Assembly: GCA_003599455.1 (NCBI GenBank)
Contig: QZKF01000042.1
Coordinates: forward strand, 1 to 64,000
Length of the DNA stretch: 64,000 bases
Source: Comamonadaceae bacterium
GTDB lineage: Bacteria > Pseudomonadota > Gammaproteobacteria > Burkholderiales > Burkholderiaceae_C
Direction of reading: 5' to 3'
The first letter of the stretch is position 1. Every line of letters begins with the position of its first letter. Of this stretch, positions 22,835 to 33,780 are shown piece after piece. Below the pieces are notes generated by a model. That model was not told the DNA's origin, ran no database searches, and worked only from the letters and a program-made list of their open reading frames with translations. The translations under genes were made by a program, and so were the position numbers.

Positions 22835-24109
22835 ATGAAAGTTCTCGTGATTGGCGGCGGTGGCCGCGAACATGCGCTGGCCTGGAAGCTCGCGCGGGCC
22901 GATGGCGTGCAGCAGGTGTTCGTGGCGCCGGGCAATGCCGGCACCGCGCGCGATCCGCGGCTCACCAACCTGGACATCACCGACAAGGCCGCGCTGCGCG
23001 CCTGGGCGCAGGCGCAGGACATCGCGCTCACCGTGGTCGGCCCCGAAGCCCCGCTGGCCGCCGGCGTTGTGGACGAGTTCCGCGCCCATGGGCTGCCGAT
23101 CTTCGGTCCCACGAAAGCCGCGGCCCAGCTGGAGAGCTCCAAGGCGTTTTCCAAGGCCTTCATGCAGCGCCACGACATTCCCACCGCAAAGTACCAGGCC
23201 TTCACCGACCCGGCCGCTGCACACGCGTACGTGGACGTCGAGGGCGCACCCATCGTGGTCAAGGCCGACGGCCTGGCCGCGGGCAAGGGCGTGGTGGTGG
23301 CCATGACGGCGGCCGAGGCGCACGAGGCGATCGACTTCATGCTGGTCGACAACACGCTGGGCGTGGCGCACAACGAGGGCGGCGCGCGCGTGGTGATCGA
23401 GGAGTTCCTCTCCGGCGAAGAGGCCAGCTTCATCGTGCTCTGCGACGGCGAGCACGCGCTGGCGCTGGCCACCAGCCAGGACCACAAGCGCCTGATGGAC
23501 GCCGACCAGGGGCCCAACACCGGTGGCATGGGCGCGTATTCGCCCGCGCCGGTGGTCACGCCCGCGGTGCACGAACGCGCGATGAACGAGGTGATCCTGC
23601 CCACGCTGCACGGCATGAAGGCCGACGGCATTCCCTACACCGGTTTCCTCTATGCCGGCCTCATGATCACCCCCGACGGGCAGGTGAAGACGCTGGAGTT
23701 CAACTGCCGCATGGGCGACCCCGAGACGCAGCCCATCATGATGCGATTCAAGAGCAACCTGGCGCAGGTGCTGCTGGCCGCCACGCGCGGCGAGCTCGAC
23801 CGCGTCGCGCTGGACTGGGACCCGCGCGTCGCGCTGGGCGTGGTGCTGGCCGCCGCGGGCTACCCGCTGAGCCCGCGCAAGGGCGACGCCATCACCGGCC
23901 TGCCGGCCGACGAGGCCGACCGCATGGTGTTCCACGCCGGCACCAGCGCCGCAGGCGGTGCGGTGCAGGTCTCGGGCGGGCGTGTGCTCTGCGTCACAGC
24001 GCTTGCCGCGTCGGTGGCCGAGGCCCGGCAGCGCGCCTACGAGGTGGTGGACGCCATCCACTTCGACGGCGCGCAGTGCCGCCGCGACATCGGATACCGC
24101 GCACTTTGA
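22835..24109 (+). CDS. purD: Phosphoribosylamine-glycine ligase (GAR synthetase)
   Basis: A 424-residue ATP-grasp enzyme for step two of purine synthesis. The N-domain has VLVIGGGGREHALAWKL, then VGPEAPLAAGVVDEF, the ATP-grasp part has VKADGLAAGKGVVVAM, GEEASFIVLCDG and the purD signature MGDPETQPIMMRF, and the C-domain is complete. The length matches the E. coli enzyme (429). It lies between yebC and an acyltransferase gene that starts at or before its stop codon, so these genes are translationally coupled. Confidence 0.98.
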   Translation: MKVLVIGGGGREHALAWKLARADGVQQVFVAPGNAGTARDPRLTNLDITDKAALRAWAQAQDIALTVVGPEAPLAAGVVDEFRAHGLPIFGPTKAAAQLESSKAFSKAFMQRHDIPTAKYQAFTDPAAAHAYVDVEGAPIVVKADGLAAGKGVVVAMTAAEAHEAIDFMLVDNTLGVAHNEGGARVVIEEFLSGEEASFIVLCDGEHALALATSQDHKRLMDADQGPNTGGMGAYSPAPVVTPAVHERAMNEVILPTLHGMKADGIPYTGFLYAGLMITPDGQVKTLEFNCRMGDPETQPIMMRFKSNLAQVLLAATRGELDRVALDWDPRVALGVVLAAAGYPLSPRKGDAITGLPADEADRMVFHAGTSAAGGAVQVSGGRVLCVTALAASVAEARQRAYEVVDAIHFDGAQCRRDIGYRAL

Positions 24110-24747
24110 ACCCTGCCGCCGACTACCCCGGGCCCCATCCGGTCCGGTTCAGCGGGTCTTCGCTGTCGCGCTGGCTGCTCGCCTGTATGGGCTGGCAGGT
24201 GCAGTTCGACGGCTTCCCGCGCCTGCAGGGCGTGGCCATCGTCTACCCGCACACGAGCAACTGGGACTTCGTCGTGATGCTGCTGGCCAAGTGGGCCATC
24301 GGCGTGCCGGCGCGATTCTGGGGCAAGGACACCTTGTTTCGCGTGCCGCTGCTGGGCGCCTGGATGCGCTGGCTGGGCGGCATCCCGCTCGAGCGCCATT
24401 CGCCGCGCGGTGCGGTAGGCGACATGGTGGCGCTGATGGCCGGGCACCGCCGTGACGAGCGCCTGCTGTGGCTGGCCCTGTCGCCCGAAGGCACGCGCCG
24501 GCGCACGCCAGGCTGGCGCAGCGGCTTCTACCAGGTGGCGCTCGGCGCGGACGTGCCCTTGGCGCTGATCCAGCTCGATTACAGTCGCAAACGGGTGAAG
24601 GTCACCGATTTCCTGCGCCTGAGTGGCGACGAAGCGGCCGACTACGCCCGCATGGCCGCGGCCTACGAGGGTGTGCGCGGCCTGCATCCGCAACTCGCCA
24701 GCCCCGTGCAACCCTTGTCCAAGCCCCTTTCCGGCGATACGGTATGA
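24106..24747 (+). CDS. Lysophospholipid/1-acylglycerol-3-phosphate acyltransferase family protein
   Basis: An about 213-residue membrane-associated acyltransferase of the PlsC superfamily. The catalytic HX4D motif is HTSNWD in [11 protein letters not shown] and the glycerolipid-binding motif is [15 protein letters not shown], so it should acylate a lysophospholipid or related substrate; which one is unknown. I place the start at a TTG at 24106 overlapping the purD stop. A GTG at 24076, inside purD, is the alternative and would add ten residues. Neither has a clear ribosome binding site. The ATG of hemF overlaps its stop codon. Confidence 0.85.
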   Translation: MNPAADYPGPHPVRFSGSSLSRWLLACMGWQVQFDGFPRLQGVAIVYPHTSNWDFVVMLLAKWAIGVPARFWGKDTLFRVPLLGAWMRWLGGIPLERHSPRGAVGDMVALMAGHRRDERLLWLALSPEGTRRRTPGWRSGFYQVALGADVPLALIQLDYSRKRVKVTDFLRLSGDEAADYARMAAAYEGVRGLHPQLASPVQPLSKPLSGDTV

Positions 24748-25667
24748 GCATGCAACAGACCCCCACGGCCCTCGTCCGCGAGTACCTCACCGACCTGCAG
24801 GACCGCATCGTCTCCACCGTGGCGCTGGTGGATGGGGGTTCGTTCGTCGTGGACCGCTGGACCAAGCCAGCCGGCGAGCCGCTGCAGGGCGATGGCGTCA
24901 CCCAGATCCTGGAAGACGGTGCGGTGTTCGAGCGCGCGGGCTGCGGGTTCTCGCACGTCAGCGGCCCGCGCCTGCCGCCCTCGGCCACCCAGCACCGGCC
25001 CGAACTGAGCGGCGCCCCCTTCGAGGCCATGGGCGTGTCGCTGGTGTTCCACCCGCGCAACCCCTATGTGCCGACGGTGCACATGAACGTGCGCATGATC
25101 GCGGCCACGCCCGCAGGAGGCGAGCCCGTGTGCTGGTTCGGTGGTGGCATGGACCTCACGCCGTACTACGGCTTCGAAGAGGATGCGGTGCACTTCCACC
25201 GCTCGACGAAGAACGCGCTCGATCCGTTCGGCGTGGACAAGTATCCGCGCTTCAAGAAGTGGTGCGACGAGTATTTCGTGTTGAAGCACCGGGACGAGCA
25301 GCGCGGCATCGGTGGCGTGTTTTTCGACGATTTTTCCGAACTCGGTTTCGATGGCAGCTTCGCCATGATGAGTTCGGTCGGCGATGCCTTTCTCGACGCC
25401 TACCTGCCTATCGTCGACCGCCGCAAGAACACGCCCTATGGCGAGCGCGAGCGCAGCTTCCAGCTCTACCGCCGCGGCCGCTATGTCGAATTCAACCTGG
25501 TCTGGGACCGCGGCACCCATTTCGGCCTGCAGTCGGGCGGGCGCAGCGAATCCATCCTGTTGTCCATGCCACCGTTGGTCAGCTGGGCCTATAACCGCAA
25601 GACCAAGAAGGGCACGCCGGAAGACCGGCTGTACAAGGAGTTTCTGGTGCGCAAGGACTGGCTCTGA
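24744..25667 (+). CDS. hemF: Coproporphyrinogen III oxidase, aerobic
   Basis: A 307-residue oxygen-dependent enzyme that converts coproporphyrinogen III to protoporphyrinogen IX in haem synthesis. Signature blocks are HMNVRMI and [21 protein letters not shown], with catalytic Asp and His, [13 protein letters not shown], and [19 protein letters not shown]. The length matches E. coli HemF (299). The ATG at 24744 overlaps the acyltransferase stop (ATGA), and its own stop overlaps the nadD start by one base, so both neighbours are probably coupled. Confidence 0.98.
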   Translation: MSMQQTPTALVREYLTDLQDRIVSTVALVDGGSFVVDRWTKPAGEPLQGDGVTQILEDGAVFERAGCGFSHVSGPRLPPSATQHRPELSGAPFEAMGVSLVFHPRNPYVPTVHMNVRMIAATPAGGEPVCWFGGGMDLTPYYGFEEDAVHFHRSTKNALDPFGVDKYPRFKKWCDEYFVLKHRDEQRGIGGVFFDDFSELGFDGSFAMMSSVGDAFLDAYLPIVDRRKNTPYGERERSFQLYRRGRYVEFNLVWDRGTHFGLQSGGRSESILLSMPPLVSWAYNRKTKKGTPEDRLYKEFLVRKDWL

Positions 25668-26311
25668 TGGCTGACACCCTGAAACCCCGGCGCGTGGGCA
25701 TGTTCGGCGGCGCGTTCGACCCGCCGCACTGGGCGCACCGCGCCCTGGCCGAAACCGCGCTCCACCAGCTCGGGCTGGACGTGTTGCACATCCTGCCGAC
25801 CGGCCACGCCTGGCACAAGTCGCGCGTGTTGTCGCCCTCTGAGGACCGCGTGGCCATGTGCCAGCTGGCCTTTGGCGACCTGCCGCATGTGCAGCTCGAC
25901 CAGCGCGAGATCCACCGCGAAGGCCCGAGCTACACCGCCGACACCTTGCGCGAACTCAAGCGCGAGTACCCGCACGCCCAGCTGTTCCTGGTGCTCGGGG
26001 CCGACCAGCTGCTGGCCTTCAAGAGCTGGGTGCGCTGGCAGGAAGTGCTCGAGCTGGCCACGCTGGCCGTGGCAAACCGGGCCACCAACATCGGTGTCGA
26101 CGCGCCGCTGGACCAGGCCACGGAAACCGATCTGTCCAGCGTGGACCTGCCTTTCGAGCTGCTCCACATGCCCCTGAAGAACATCAGCGCCACCGCCGTG
26201 CGCGCCCGCGTGGGCCAACCCGCGCTGAGCACCGGCGCGCTGGATGTTCTGGTGCCCGAGGCCGTCGCGCGCTATATTTCACAACACTACCTTTACCAGA
26301 CCCCTACATGA
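25667..26311 (+). CDS. nadD: Nicotinate-nucleotide adenylyltransferase
   Basis: A 214-residue cytoplasmic enzyme that joins nicotinate mononucleotide and ATP to deamido-NAD. The nucleotidyltransferase motif is GMFGGAFDPPHWAHRAL (residues 11-27, with the HxxH type HWAH), and the second is the C-terminal ISATAVRARV. The order nadD-rsfS-rlmH-maf-rng is conserved in many proteobacteria. Its stop overlaps the rsfS start (ATGA). Confidence 0.96.
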   Translation: MADTLKPRRVGMFGGAFDPPHWAHRALAETALHQLGLDVLHILPTGHAWHKSRVLSPSEDRVAMCQLAFGDLPHVQLDQREIHREGPSYTADTLRELKREYPHAQLFLVLGADQLLAFKSWVRWQEVLELATLAVANRATNIGVDAPLDQATETDLSSVDLPFELLHMPLKNISATAVRARVGQPALSTGALDVLVPEAVARYISQHYLYQTPT

Positions 26312-27039
26312 CCAGCGAAACCACAGCCAAAAAAGACATCCAGAGACTCCAGCGCGCCATCGTCGACGGGCTGGAGGACGTCAAGGGTCAGGACATCGTG
26401 GTTTTCAACACCGAGCACCTTTCTCCCCTGTTCGAGCGGGTCATCGTCGCCAGCGGCACCTCCAACCGCCAGACCAAGGCGCTCGCGGCCAGCGTGCGCG
26501 ACGCGGTGCGTGAAGCGGGCTTCGACAAACCCCGCATCGAAGGCGAAGACAACGGCGAATGGATCATCGTGGACTGCGGCGCGGCCGTGGCACACGTGAT
26601 GCAGCCCGTGATCCGCCAGTACTACCGGCTCGAAGAGATCTGGGGCGCCAAGCCGATCCGTCTGAAGCACGGGGCCGAGAAGCCTGTCGTGGCAGAGAAG
26701 CCCGCAGGCAAGACCAGCCGCAAGAAGCCGGTGGCGACCGCGCCGGCCCAGCCCGCGAAATCGGTGGCCCGCAAGGCGGCGAAGTCGGCTGCTGCGCCCG
26801 TCAAGGCGTCTGCCAAGCCCGCGGGCAAGACCGCAGCGAAAAAAGCCGCGCCGTCGAAGTCCACCGCCGCCAGGACCCCGGCGCGCAAGACCCCGGCCAG
26901 CGCGCCCAAGGCCGCCCTGAAGAAGCTGGTGGTCCAGCCGCGCTCGGCCACCAAACCAGGCGCCAAGACCGCAGCCAAACCGGCCGCCAGGACACCGGCC
27001 CGCAAGACGGCCAAAGCCGCCGCCCCGAAAAAGGCATGA
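26308..27039 (+). CDS. rsfS: Ribosomal silencing factor RsfS with a long Lys/Ala/Pro-rich tail
   Basis: A 243-residue protein. The first 120 or so residues are a normal RsfS, which binds ribosomal protein L14 and blocks subunit joining when nutrients run low: [33 protein letters not shown], and [17 protein letters not shown]. coli RsfS is about 105 residues long. Residues from about 122 to the end are a low-complexity tail of Lys, Ala, Pro, Thr and Ser with repeated KPAGKT, ARKTP and KTAAKPA words, like histone H1-type C-termini. The tail is in frame, keeps host composition and ends four bases into rlmH. It is highly basic and could bind RNA or DNA; that is inference. Confidence 0.93.
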   Translation: MTSETTAKKDIQRLQRAIVDGLEDVKGQDIVVFNTEHLSPLFERVIVASGTSNRQTKALAASVRDAVREAGFDKPRIEGEDNGEWIIVDCGAAVAHVMQPVIRQYYRLEEIWGAKPIRLKHGAEKPVVAEKPAGKTSRKKPVATAPAQPAKSVARKAAKSAAAPVKASAKPAGKTAAKKAAPSKSTAARTPARKTPASAPKAALKKLVVQPRSATKPGAKTAAKPAARTPARKTAKAAAPKKA

Positions 27040-27503
27040 AGCTGCTGATCGTCGCGGTCGGGCTGCGTGTGCCCGACTGGGCCCAGACCGCCTACGACGA
27101 TTACGCCAAACGCTTCCCGCCCGAGCTCCGGGTGGAGCTCAAAGCTGTGAAGACCGAGCCTCGTGGCTCCAAGACGCTGGAGACGCTGCTTGCGGCCGAG
27201 CGCGAGCGCATCGAAGCGGTGCTGCCGCGCGGCTGCCGTGTGGTCGCGCTCGACGAGCGCGGCACCACCCTCACCACCAGGGCATTGGCCCAGCAGCTGC
27301 AGCAGTGGCAACTGGAGGGCGACGACGTGGCGCTGGTGATCGGTGGGCCGGACGGGCTCGACCCCGCCTTCCGTGCCGCGGCGCACCAGCGCATCCGCCT
27401 GTCCGACCTGACCCTGCCGCACGCCATGGTGCGCGTGCTGCTGATCGAGCAGCTCTACCGCGCGTGGTCCGTGAACGCCAATCACCCCTACCACAGAGAA
27501 TGA
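27036..27503 (+). CDS. rlmH: 23S rRNA pseudouridine-1915 N3-methyltransferase
   Basis: A 155-residue SPOUT methyltransferase, the same length as E. coli RlmH. Visible are MKLLIVAVG at the start, the SAM-binding knot [11 protein letters not shown], and the C-terminal [19 protein letters not shown] and HPYHRE. It modifies the pseudouridine at 1915 of 23S rRNA in the assembled ribosome. Start and stop both overlap the neighbours rsfS and maf by four bases. Confidence 0.97.
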   Translation: MKLLIVAVGLRVPDWAQTAYDDYAKRFPPELRVELKAVKTEPRGSKTLETLLAAERERIEAVLPRGCRVVALDERGTTLTTRALAQQLQQWQLEGDDVALVIGGPDGLDPAFRAAAHQRIRLSDLTLPHAMVRVLLIEQLYRAWSVNANHPYHRE

Positions 27504-28114
27504 GCGACTTCATTTACCTCGCCTCGCAAAGCCCGCGCCGCAAGCAGTTGCTGGAGCAGTGGGGTGTGCGCTGCGAACTGCTGCTGCCCGATGCCGACGA
27601 GGACGTGGAGGCGCTCGAGGCCATGCACCGGGGTGAGGCGCCCACCGCTTACGTGCAGCGCGTCACCGGGCTCAAGCTGCAGGCCTCGCTGGCGCGCCTG
27701 AAGCGGCGTGGCCTGCCACCCGCGCCCGTGCTGTGCGCCGACACCACCGTGGCGCTCGGTCGCCGCATCCTCGGCAAGCCCGCCGATGCGGCCGAAGCGC
27801 GCCGCATGCTCACCGACCTCGCAGGCCAGCGCCACCGTGTGCTCACGGCGGTGGCGGTGGGCAAGCCCGGCAAGGGTGACCGCAGCTGGTCGGCGCTGTC
27901 AGCGTCGTGGGTCACCTTCGAGCCCCTGAGCGCCGCGCAGATCCGCCGCTACGTGGACAGCGGCGAGCCCATGGGCAAGGCCGGCGCCTATGCCATCCAG
28001 GGCCGCGCGGGCTTGTGGGTGAGCCACATCAGCGGCAGTTATTCGGGCATCATGGGACTGCCCGCGCACGAGACCGCGCAGGCGCTGCACGCCGCGGGCG
28101 TGCGGCTGGTCTGA
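27500..28114 (+). CDS. Maf-family nucleoside triphosphate pyrophosphatase
   Basis: A 204-residue house-cleaning NTP pyrophosphatase of the Maf fold. The family motif is [12 protein letters not shown] (7-18), followed by [16 protein letters not shown] with conserved acidic residues and [25 protein letters not shown] near the C-terminus. Members hydrolyse dTTP/UTP or modified nucleotides; the YhdE versus YceF sub-type is not certain. It starts inside the rlmH stop and is followed by rng after 28 bases. Confidence 0.94.
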   Translation: MSDFIYLASQSPRRKQLLEQWGVRCELLLPDADEDVEALEAMHRGEAPTAYVQRVTGLKLQASLARLKRRGLPPAPVLCADTTVALGRRILGKPADAAEARRMLTDLAGQRHRVLTAVAVGKPGKGDRSWSALSASWVTFEPLSAAQIRRYVDSGEPMGKAGAYAIQGRAGLWVSHISGSYSGIMGLPAHETAQALHAAGVRLV

Positions 28115-28142
28115 GACAGCACACGCCACGGAGAAGGGCCCC

Positions 28143-29699
<1,557 letters not shown>

Positions 29700-29761
29700 G
29701 GCTCTCCCCGAAGCGCCTGCGGCGCCTCCCCCAGGGGCAACACCTGCGGCCCGGCAGAGCC
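29700..29761. repeat. Intergenic inverted-repeat element after rng
   Basis: A 62-base stretch bounded by GGCTCT (29700-29705) and AGAGCC (29756-29761), with an inner hairpin GCGCCTGCGGCGC at 29712-29725 and a CTCCCCC/CAGGGG block. There is no T-run. It looks like a copy of a dispersed palindromic repeat and may serve as a transcript end between the convergent rng and ABC exporter genes. Confidence 0.55.
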
Positions 29762-29800
29762 GGTTCCGCGGTATTTCTGGATGAAGCCTCTTGCTCCTGC

Positions 29801-31606
29801 CTAGACCTCGGGCCGGAAGCTTTGAGCGTGCAGCCGCGCATACAGGCCGTCGGCCTGCAGCAGCGCGCGGTGCGTGCCCTGTTCGCGGATCTGGCCATCG
29901 GCCAGCACCACCACGCGGTCGGCGTGTTCGATGGTGGAGAGGCGGTGCGCGATCACCAGCGTGGTGCGTCCCTTCATGAGGCGCGCCAGCGCATCCTGCA
30001 CCAGCCGCTCGGACTCGTTGTCCAGCGCCGAGGTCGCTTCGTCCAGGATCAGGATCGGCGCGTCCTTGTAGATCGCGCGCGCGATGGCCAGCCGCTGGCG
30101 CTGGCCGCCCGAGAGCTCCGCCGCGTTGTGGCCCACCGTGCTGTGGATGCCCTGGGGCAGGCGCTCGACCAGATCGCCCAGGTTCGCCGAGAGCAGGGCG
30201 GCCTGCACGCGCGCCTCGTCGATGTCGGCGTCGGCCGCGCCCAGGGCCACGTTGGCGGCCAGCGAGTCGTTGAGCATCACCACGTCCTGGCTCACCATGG
30301 CGAACTGGCGGCGCAGGCTGGCGAGCTGCCAGGCCGGCAGCGGTACGCCGTCGAGCCGCACCTCGCCCTGGGCGACTTCGACGAAGCGCGGCAGCAGGTT
30401 GACCAGCGTGGTCTTGCCCGAACCCGACGGCCCCACGAAGGCCAGCACCTCGCCAGGCCGGATCTGCAGCGTGATACCGCGCAGCGCGGTGCGGCTCTCG
30501 CCGTCGGCCTCGTCCTGCGCCGCGTCGCCCTTGCCGGGGTAGCGCACCCACACGTCCTGCAGGTCGATCGCGCCCTGCACGCGGTCGGCGGTGTGCTCGC
30601 CGCCGGTCTGTTCCGGCGTCTGTTCGATCAGCTCCAGGCCGCGCTCCAGCGCCGCGAGGCCGCGCGTGATGGGCGCGGTGATCTCGGCCAGGTGGCGGAT
30701 CGGCGTGATCAGCATCAGCATGGCGGTGACGAAAGCGACGAAGTTGCCCACAGTGACGCCGCTGCTGCTGCTCTGCCACAGCGCCACCGCGATCACGGCC
30801 GAGAGCGCGGCCGATGCCAGCAGTTGCGTCAGCGGTGTCATCGCAGCCATCGCCACGGTCGACTTGAGCGCGAGGCGGCGCAGCGCGACGCTGAGCACGT
30901 CGAAGCGTTCGGACTGGCGCTGTTGCGCGCCATGCAGCCGCACCATGCGGTGGGCGAGGGCGTTTTCCTCGACCACGTAGGCCAGCTCGTCGGTGGCCTG
31001 CTGGCTGTCGCGCGTGAGCTGGTAGAGCCGGCGCGAGAGCACCCGCATGATCAGGATCAGCCCGGGGAAGACGGCCATCACGATGAGGGTGAGCTTCCAG
31101 TTCAGGTAGAACAGGTAGCCCATCAGGGCCACCACGGTGAGGCTGTCCTTGGTGAGCGTGAGGAAGGCCGAGACCAGCATCTGCGAGCCGTTCTGCACCT
31201 CGTACACCAGCGTGTTGGACAGCTTGCTCGCGCTCTGCCGCGCGAACAGGGTCATCTGCGCATCGTTGAGCTTGACGAACATGGCGCGGCGCAGGTTGAG
31301 CAGGCCCAGGCTGGCGGTGTACGACAGCGTGTACTGCGCGATGAAGCCGGCAAGACCGCGCACACCGAACAGGCCCATGAGCGCCACCGGCACCATCCAC
31401 AGCGCGATGTTGCCCTCGGCGAAGCCGCGGTCCAGCAGGGTCTTGAGCAGGGCGGGGATGAGCGGCTCCGTGAGCGCGCCCACCAGGGTGCTCACGGCGG
31501 CCAGCACGATGCCGGTCTTGGCCGAACGAAAATACGGCCACAGGCGCAGAAGGCGCTGCGAGAGCGTGCCGGCCGGGGGCGTGTGCGGGGTGGCGGGTTC
31601 GGTCAA
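29801..31606 (-). CDS. MsbA-like ABC exporter (half-transporter)
   Basis: A 601-residue half-size ABC exporter. The N-terminal part has six transmembrane helices (about 25-330), and the ATPase part has GPSGSGKTTL near 391, LSGGQRQRLAIARAIY and ILILDEATSALDNESE. It resembles MsbA, which flips lipid A-core, in length, domain order and sequence feel (YTLSYTASLGLLNLRRAMF). The gene stands alone on the minus strand; LpxK is about 21 kb away. Assignment as MsbA is likely but other lipid exporters have the same layout. It is divergent from tolB. Confidence 0.85.
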   Translation of the reverse strand: MTEPATPHTPPAGTLSQRLLRLWPYFRSAKTGIVLAAVSTLVGALTEPLIPALLKTLLDRGFAEGNIALWMVPVALMGLFGVRGLAGFIAQYTLSYTASLGLLNLRRAMFVKLNDAQMTLFARQSASKLSNTLVYEVQNGSQMLVSAFLTLTKDSLTVVALMGYLFYLNWKLTLIVMAVFPGLILIMRVLSRRLYQLTRDSQQATDELAYVVEENALAHRMVRLHGAQQRQSERFDVLSVALRRLALKSTVAMAAMTPLTQLLASAALSAVIAVALWQSSSSGVTVGNFVAFVTAMLMLITPIRHLAEITAPITRGLAALERGLELIEQTPEQTGGEHTADRVQGAIDLQDVWVRYPGKGDAAQDEADGESRTALRGITLQIRPGEVLAFVGPSGSGKTTLVNLLPRFVEVAQGEVRLDGVPLPAWQLASLRRQFAMVSQDVVMLNDSLAANVALGAADADIDEARVQAALLSANLGDLVERLPQGIHSTVGHNAAELSGGQRQRLAIARAIYKDAPILILDEATSALDNESERLVQDALARLMKGRTTLVIAHRLSTIEHADRVVVLADGQIREQGTHRALLQADGLYARLHAQSFRPEV

Positions 31607-31803
31607 GGGCGGGTCGCTTCAGGAAATCGTGCGGGTCGGCGGAACAATGCGGCGGAACCGGGATCAAGCAACGACGGCGCGCCGCCAGCAGGCGGCGTGC
31701 ACACATCTTGTCACGGAAGGCCCGGAACCCTCCGTTATTATCAGTTGGTTGGTTACCGCACCCACAATGCGCGGCAACCCATGGCACAAGCGACACACAC
31801 AGG

Positions 31804-33120
31804 ATGCTGGATTTGACACGACAAGACACCCTGGCCCCCATCCCGAGACGCTCCGTTCTCGGCCTGGTTTCCTCCCTTCCACTGCTCACATGGCCAGTCA
31901 CGCAAGCCCACGCCCAGTTCCGGGTCGAGGTGGCGGGCGTGGGCCTGACGCAGTTCCCGTTTTCCGTGGTGGGCTTTCGCGGCAACGATGCGGCGAGTGA
32001 AAACATCGCCGCCATCGTGCGCGCCGACCTGGAGCGCAGCGGCCAGTTCCGCTTTGTCGAGCCCATCGCCGGCGCACTCGACGAAACCTCCCGCCCCGAC
32101 CTCGGACCCTGGCGCGAGCGCGGCTCGGACTCGCTGCTCACCGGCAGCGTGACCCGCCTGGCCGATGGCCGCTTCGACGTGCGCTTCCGCCTCTGGGACG
32201 TGGTGCGTGGCCAGGACCTCGGCGGGCTGAGCTATCCGGTGGGGGCCACCGACCTGCGGCTGGCGGCCCACCGCATCGCCGACCACGTGTTCGAGAAGAT
32301 CACCGGCGTGAAAGGCGTGTTCTCCACGCGCATCGCCTACGTGACCAAGACCGGCCAGCGCTACAACCTCTGGGTGGCCGACGCCGATGGCGAGAACGCC
32401 CGTGCCGCGCTCACCAGCCCCGAGCCCATCATCTCGCCGAGCTGGGCGCCCGGTGGCGCGCAACTGGCCTATGTGTCGTTCGAGGCCCGCAAGCCGGTGA
32501 TCTATGCGCACGACGTGGCCTCGGGCAAGCGCCGCCTGCTGGCCAACTTCAAGGGCTCCAACAGCGCCCCCTCGTGGTCGCCCGACGGCCGCTCGGTGGT
32601 GGCCACGCTCTCGCTTTCGGGCAACGCCCAGGTCTACGCCATGGACGCCAACGGCGGCGAGCCGCGGCGCCTGAGCCAGTCGGCCAGCATCGACACCGAG
32701 CCGGTGTTCAGCCCCGACGGCAAGAGCATCTACTTCGTGAGCGACCGGGGTGGCTCGCCGCAGATCTACCGCATGGGTGTGCAGGGCGGAAATGCCCAGC
32801 GCCTGACCTTCACCGGCAACTACAACATCTCGCCCGCGCCCAGCCCGGACGGGCGCTGGCTGGCCTTCGTGTCGCGCGTCGGGGGGGCGTTTCGCCTGCA
32901 CGTGATGGACGTGGCCAGCGGCACCGTGACCGCGCTCACCGAATCCAGCGCGGACGAAAGCCCGAGCTTCGCGGCCAACAGCCGCATGATCATCTACGCC
33001 ACCCGGGACAAGGGTCAGGAAGCGCTCATGACGACCACGGTCGATGGGCGCATCAAGACCCGGCTGGCGGGCTCGCAGGGCGACATCCGCGAGCCCGAGT
33101 GGGGCCCTTTCCTCAAGTGA
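31804..33120 (+). CDS. tolB: Tol-Pal system protein TolB
   Basis: A 438-residue periplasmic protein of the Tol-Pal envelope-integrity system, needed for outer-membrane invagination at division. A signal peptide (RRSVLGLVSSLPLLTWPV, ending AHA-Q) precedes the N-terminal domain and a six-bladed beta-propeller with repeats such as SPSWAPGGAQLAYVSFE, APSWSPDGRSV, EPVFSPDGKSIYFVS and SPAPSPDGRWLAF. The ATG at 31804 has a weak ribosome site; a TTG at 31813 with AGGA eight bases upstream is an alternative. It begins the tolB-pal-cpoB operon; tolQ, tolR and tolA are not next to it. Confidence 0.96.
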   Translation: MLDLTRQDTLAPIPRRSVLGLVSSLPLLTWPVTQAHAQFRVEVAGVGLTQFPFSVVGFRGNDAASENIAAIVRADLERSGQFRFVEPIAGALDETSRPDLGPWRERGSDSLLTGSVTRLADGRFDVRFRLWDVVRGQDLGGLSYPVGATDLRLAAHRIADHVFEKITGVKGVFSTRIAYVTKTGQRYNLWVADADGENARAALTSPEPIISPSWAPGGAQLAYVSFEARKPVIYAHDVASGKRRLLANFKGSNSAPSWSPDGRSVVATLSLSGNAQVYAMDANGGEPRRLSQSASIDTEPVFSPDGKSIYFVSDRGGSPQIYRMGVQGGNAQRLTFTGNYNISPAPSPDGRWLAFVSRVGGAFRLHVMDVASGTVTALTESSADESPSFAANSRMIIYATRDKGQEALMTTTVDGRIKTRLAGSQGDIREPEWGPFLK

Positions 33121-33202
33121 TTCGGGCCGCCTGGCGCCTTCCAAGGCCACCATCCGCTGCACGACCGCCTTGCCTTTTTTCTTCTTTTCAAAGGACATCT
33201 CC

Positions 33203-33775
33203 ATGCTGAACTCCAAGCTCTCCGCGCAACGCCCCCTCTCCAGCCGCTGGCTCCGTCTGATCGCCGGCCTGGGCCTCGTCGCCGTCCTGGCGGCCTGCGG
33301 CTCCAGCGTGAAACTCGACGACGTGCCGGTGGAAGACCGCAAGGGCACCGCGGCCGGGGCCGGCGCTGGTGGTCAGGCGGGCGCCGTCGACCCGCGCGGC
33401 GTGTCGGGCGTGGCGGTGAACGGATCGGATGCCGCGCAACCGGGCGCCATGAGCCGCATCGTCTACTTCGACTACGACAGCTTCGAGGTCAAGGGCGAAT
33501 TCGCGGCGACGCTGGAAGCCAATGCGCGCTACCTCAACGCCAACCGCACCCGCCGCGTGAACCTGGAAGGCCACACCGACGAGCGCGGCGGCCGCGAATA
33601 CAACCTCGCCCTGGGGCAGAAGCGTTCCGAAGCCGTGCGCCGCGCGCTGGCACTGCTGGGCGTGACCGAGGCGCAGATGGAGGCGGTGAGCTTTGGCGAG
33701 GAAAAGCCCGCCCAGGCCGGTTTCGATGAAGCCGCCTTCAGCAAGAACCGCCGCGTCGAACTCACCTACCGTTGA
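33203..33775 (+). CDS. pal: Peptidoglycan-associated lipoprotein Pal
   Basis: A 190-residue outer-membrane lipoprotein. The lipobox is VLAAC with lipidated Cys32. A disordered Gly/Ala-rich linker leads to an OmpA-like peptidoglycan-binding domain with IVYFDYDSFEVK, NLEGHTDERGGREYNLALG and FSKNRRVELTYR. AAGGA seven to eleven bases before the ATG supports the start. It partners TolB and follows it by 82 bases; cpoB follows directly. Confidence 0.97.
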   Translation: MLNSKLSAQRPLSSRWLRLIAGLGLVAVLAACGSSVKLDDVPVEDRKGTAAGAGAGGQAGAVDPRGVSGVAVNGSDAAQPGAMSRIVYFDYDSFEVKGEFAATLEANARYLNANRTRRVNLEGHTDERGGREYNLALGQKRSEAVRRALALLGVTEAQMEAVSFGEEKPAQAGFDEAAFSKNRRVELTYR

Positions 33776-33780
33776 ACGCC

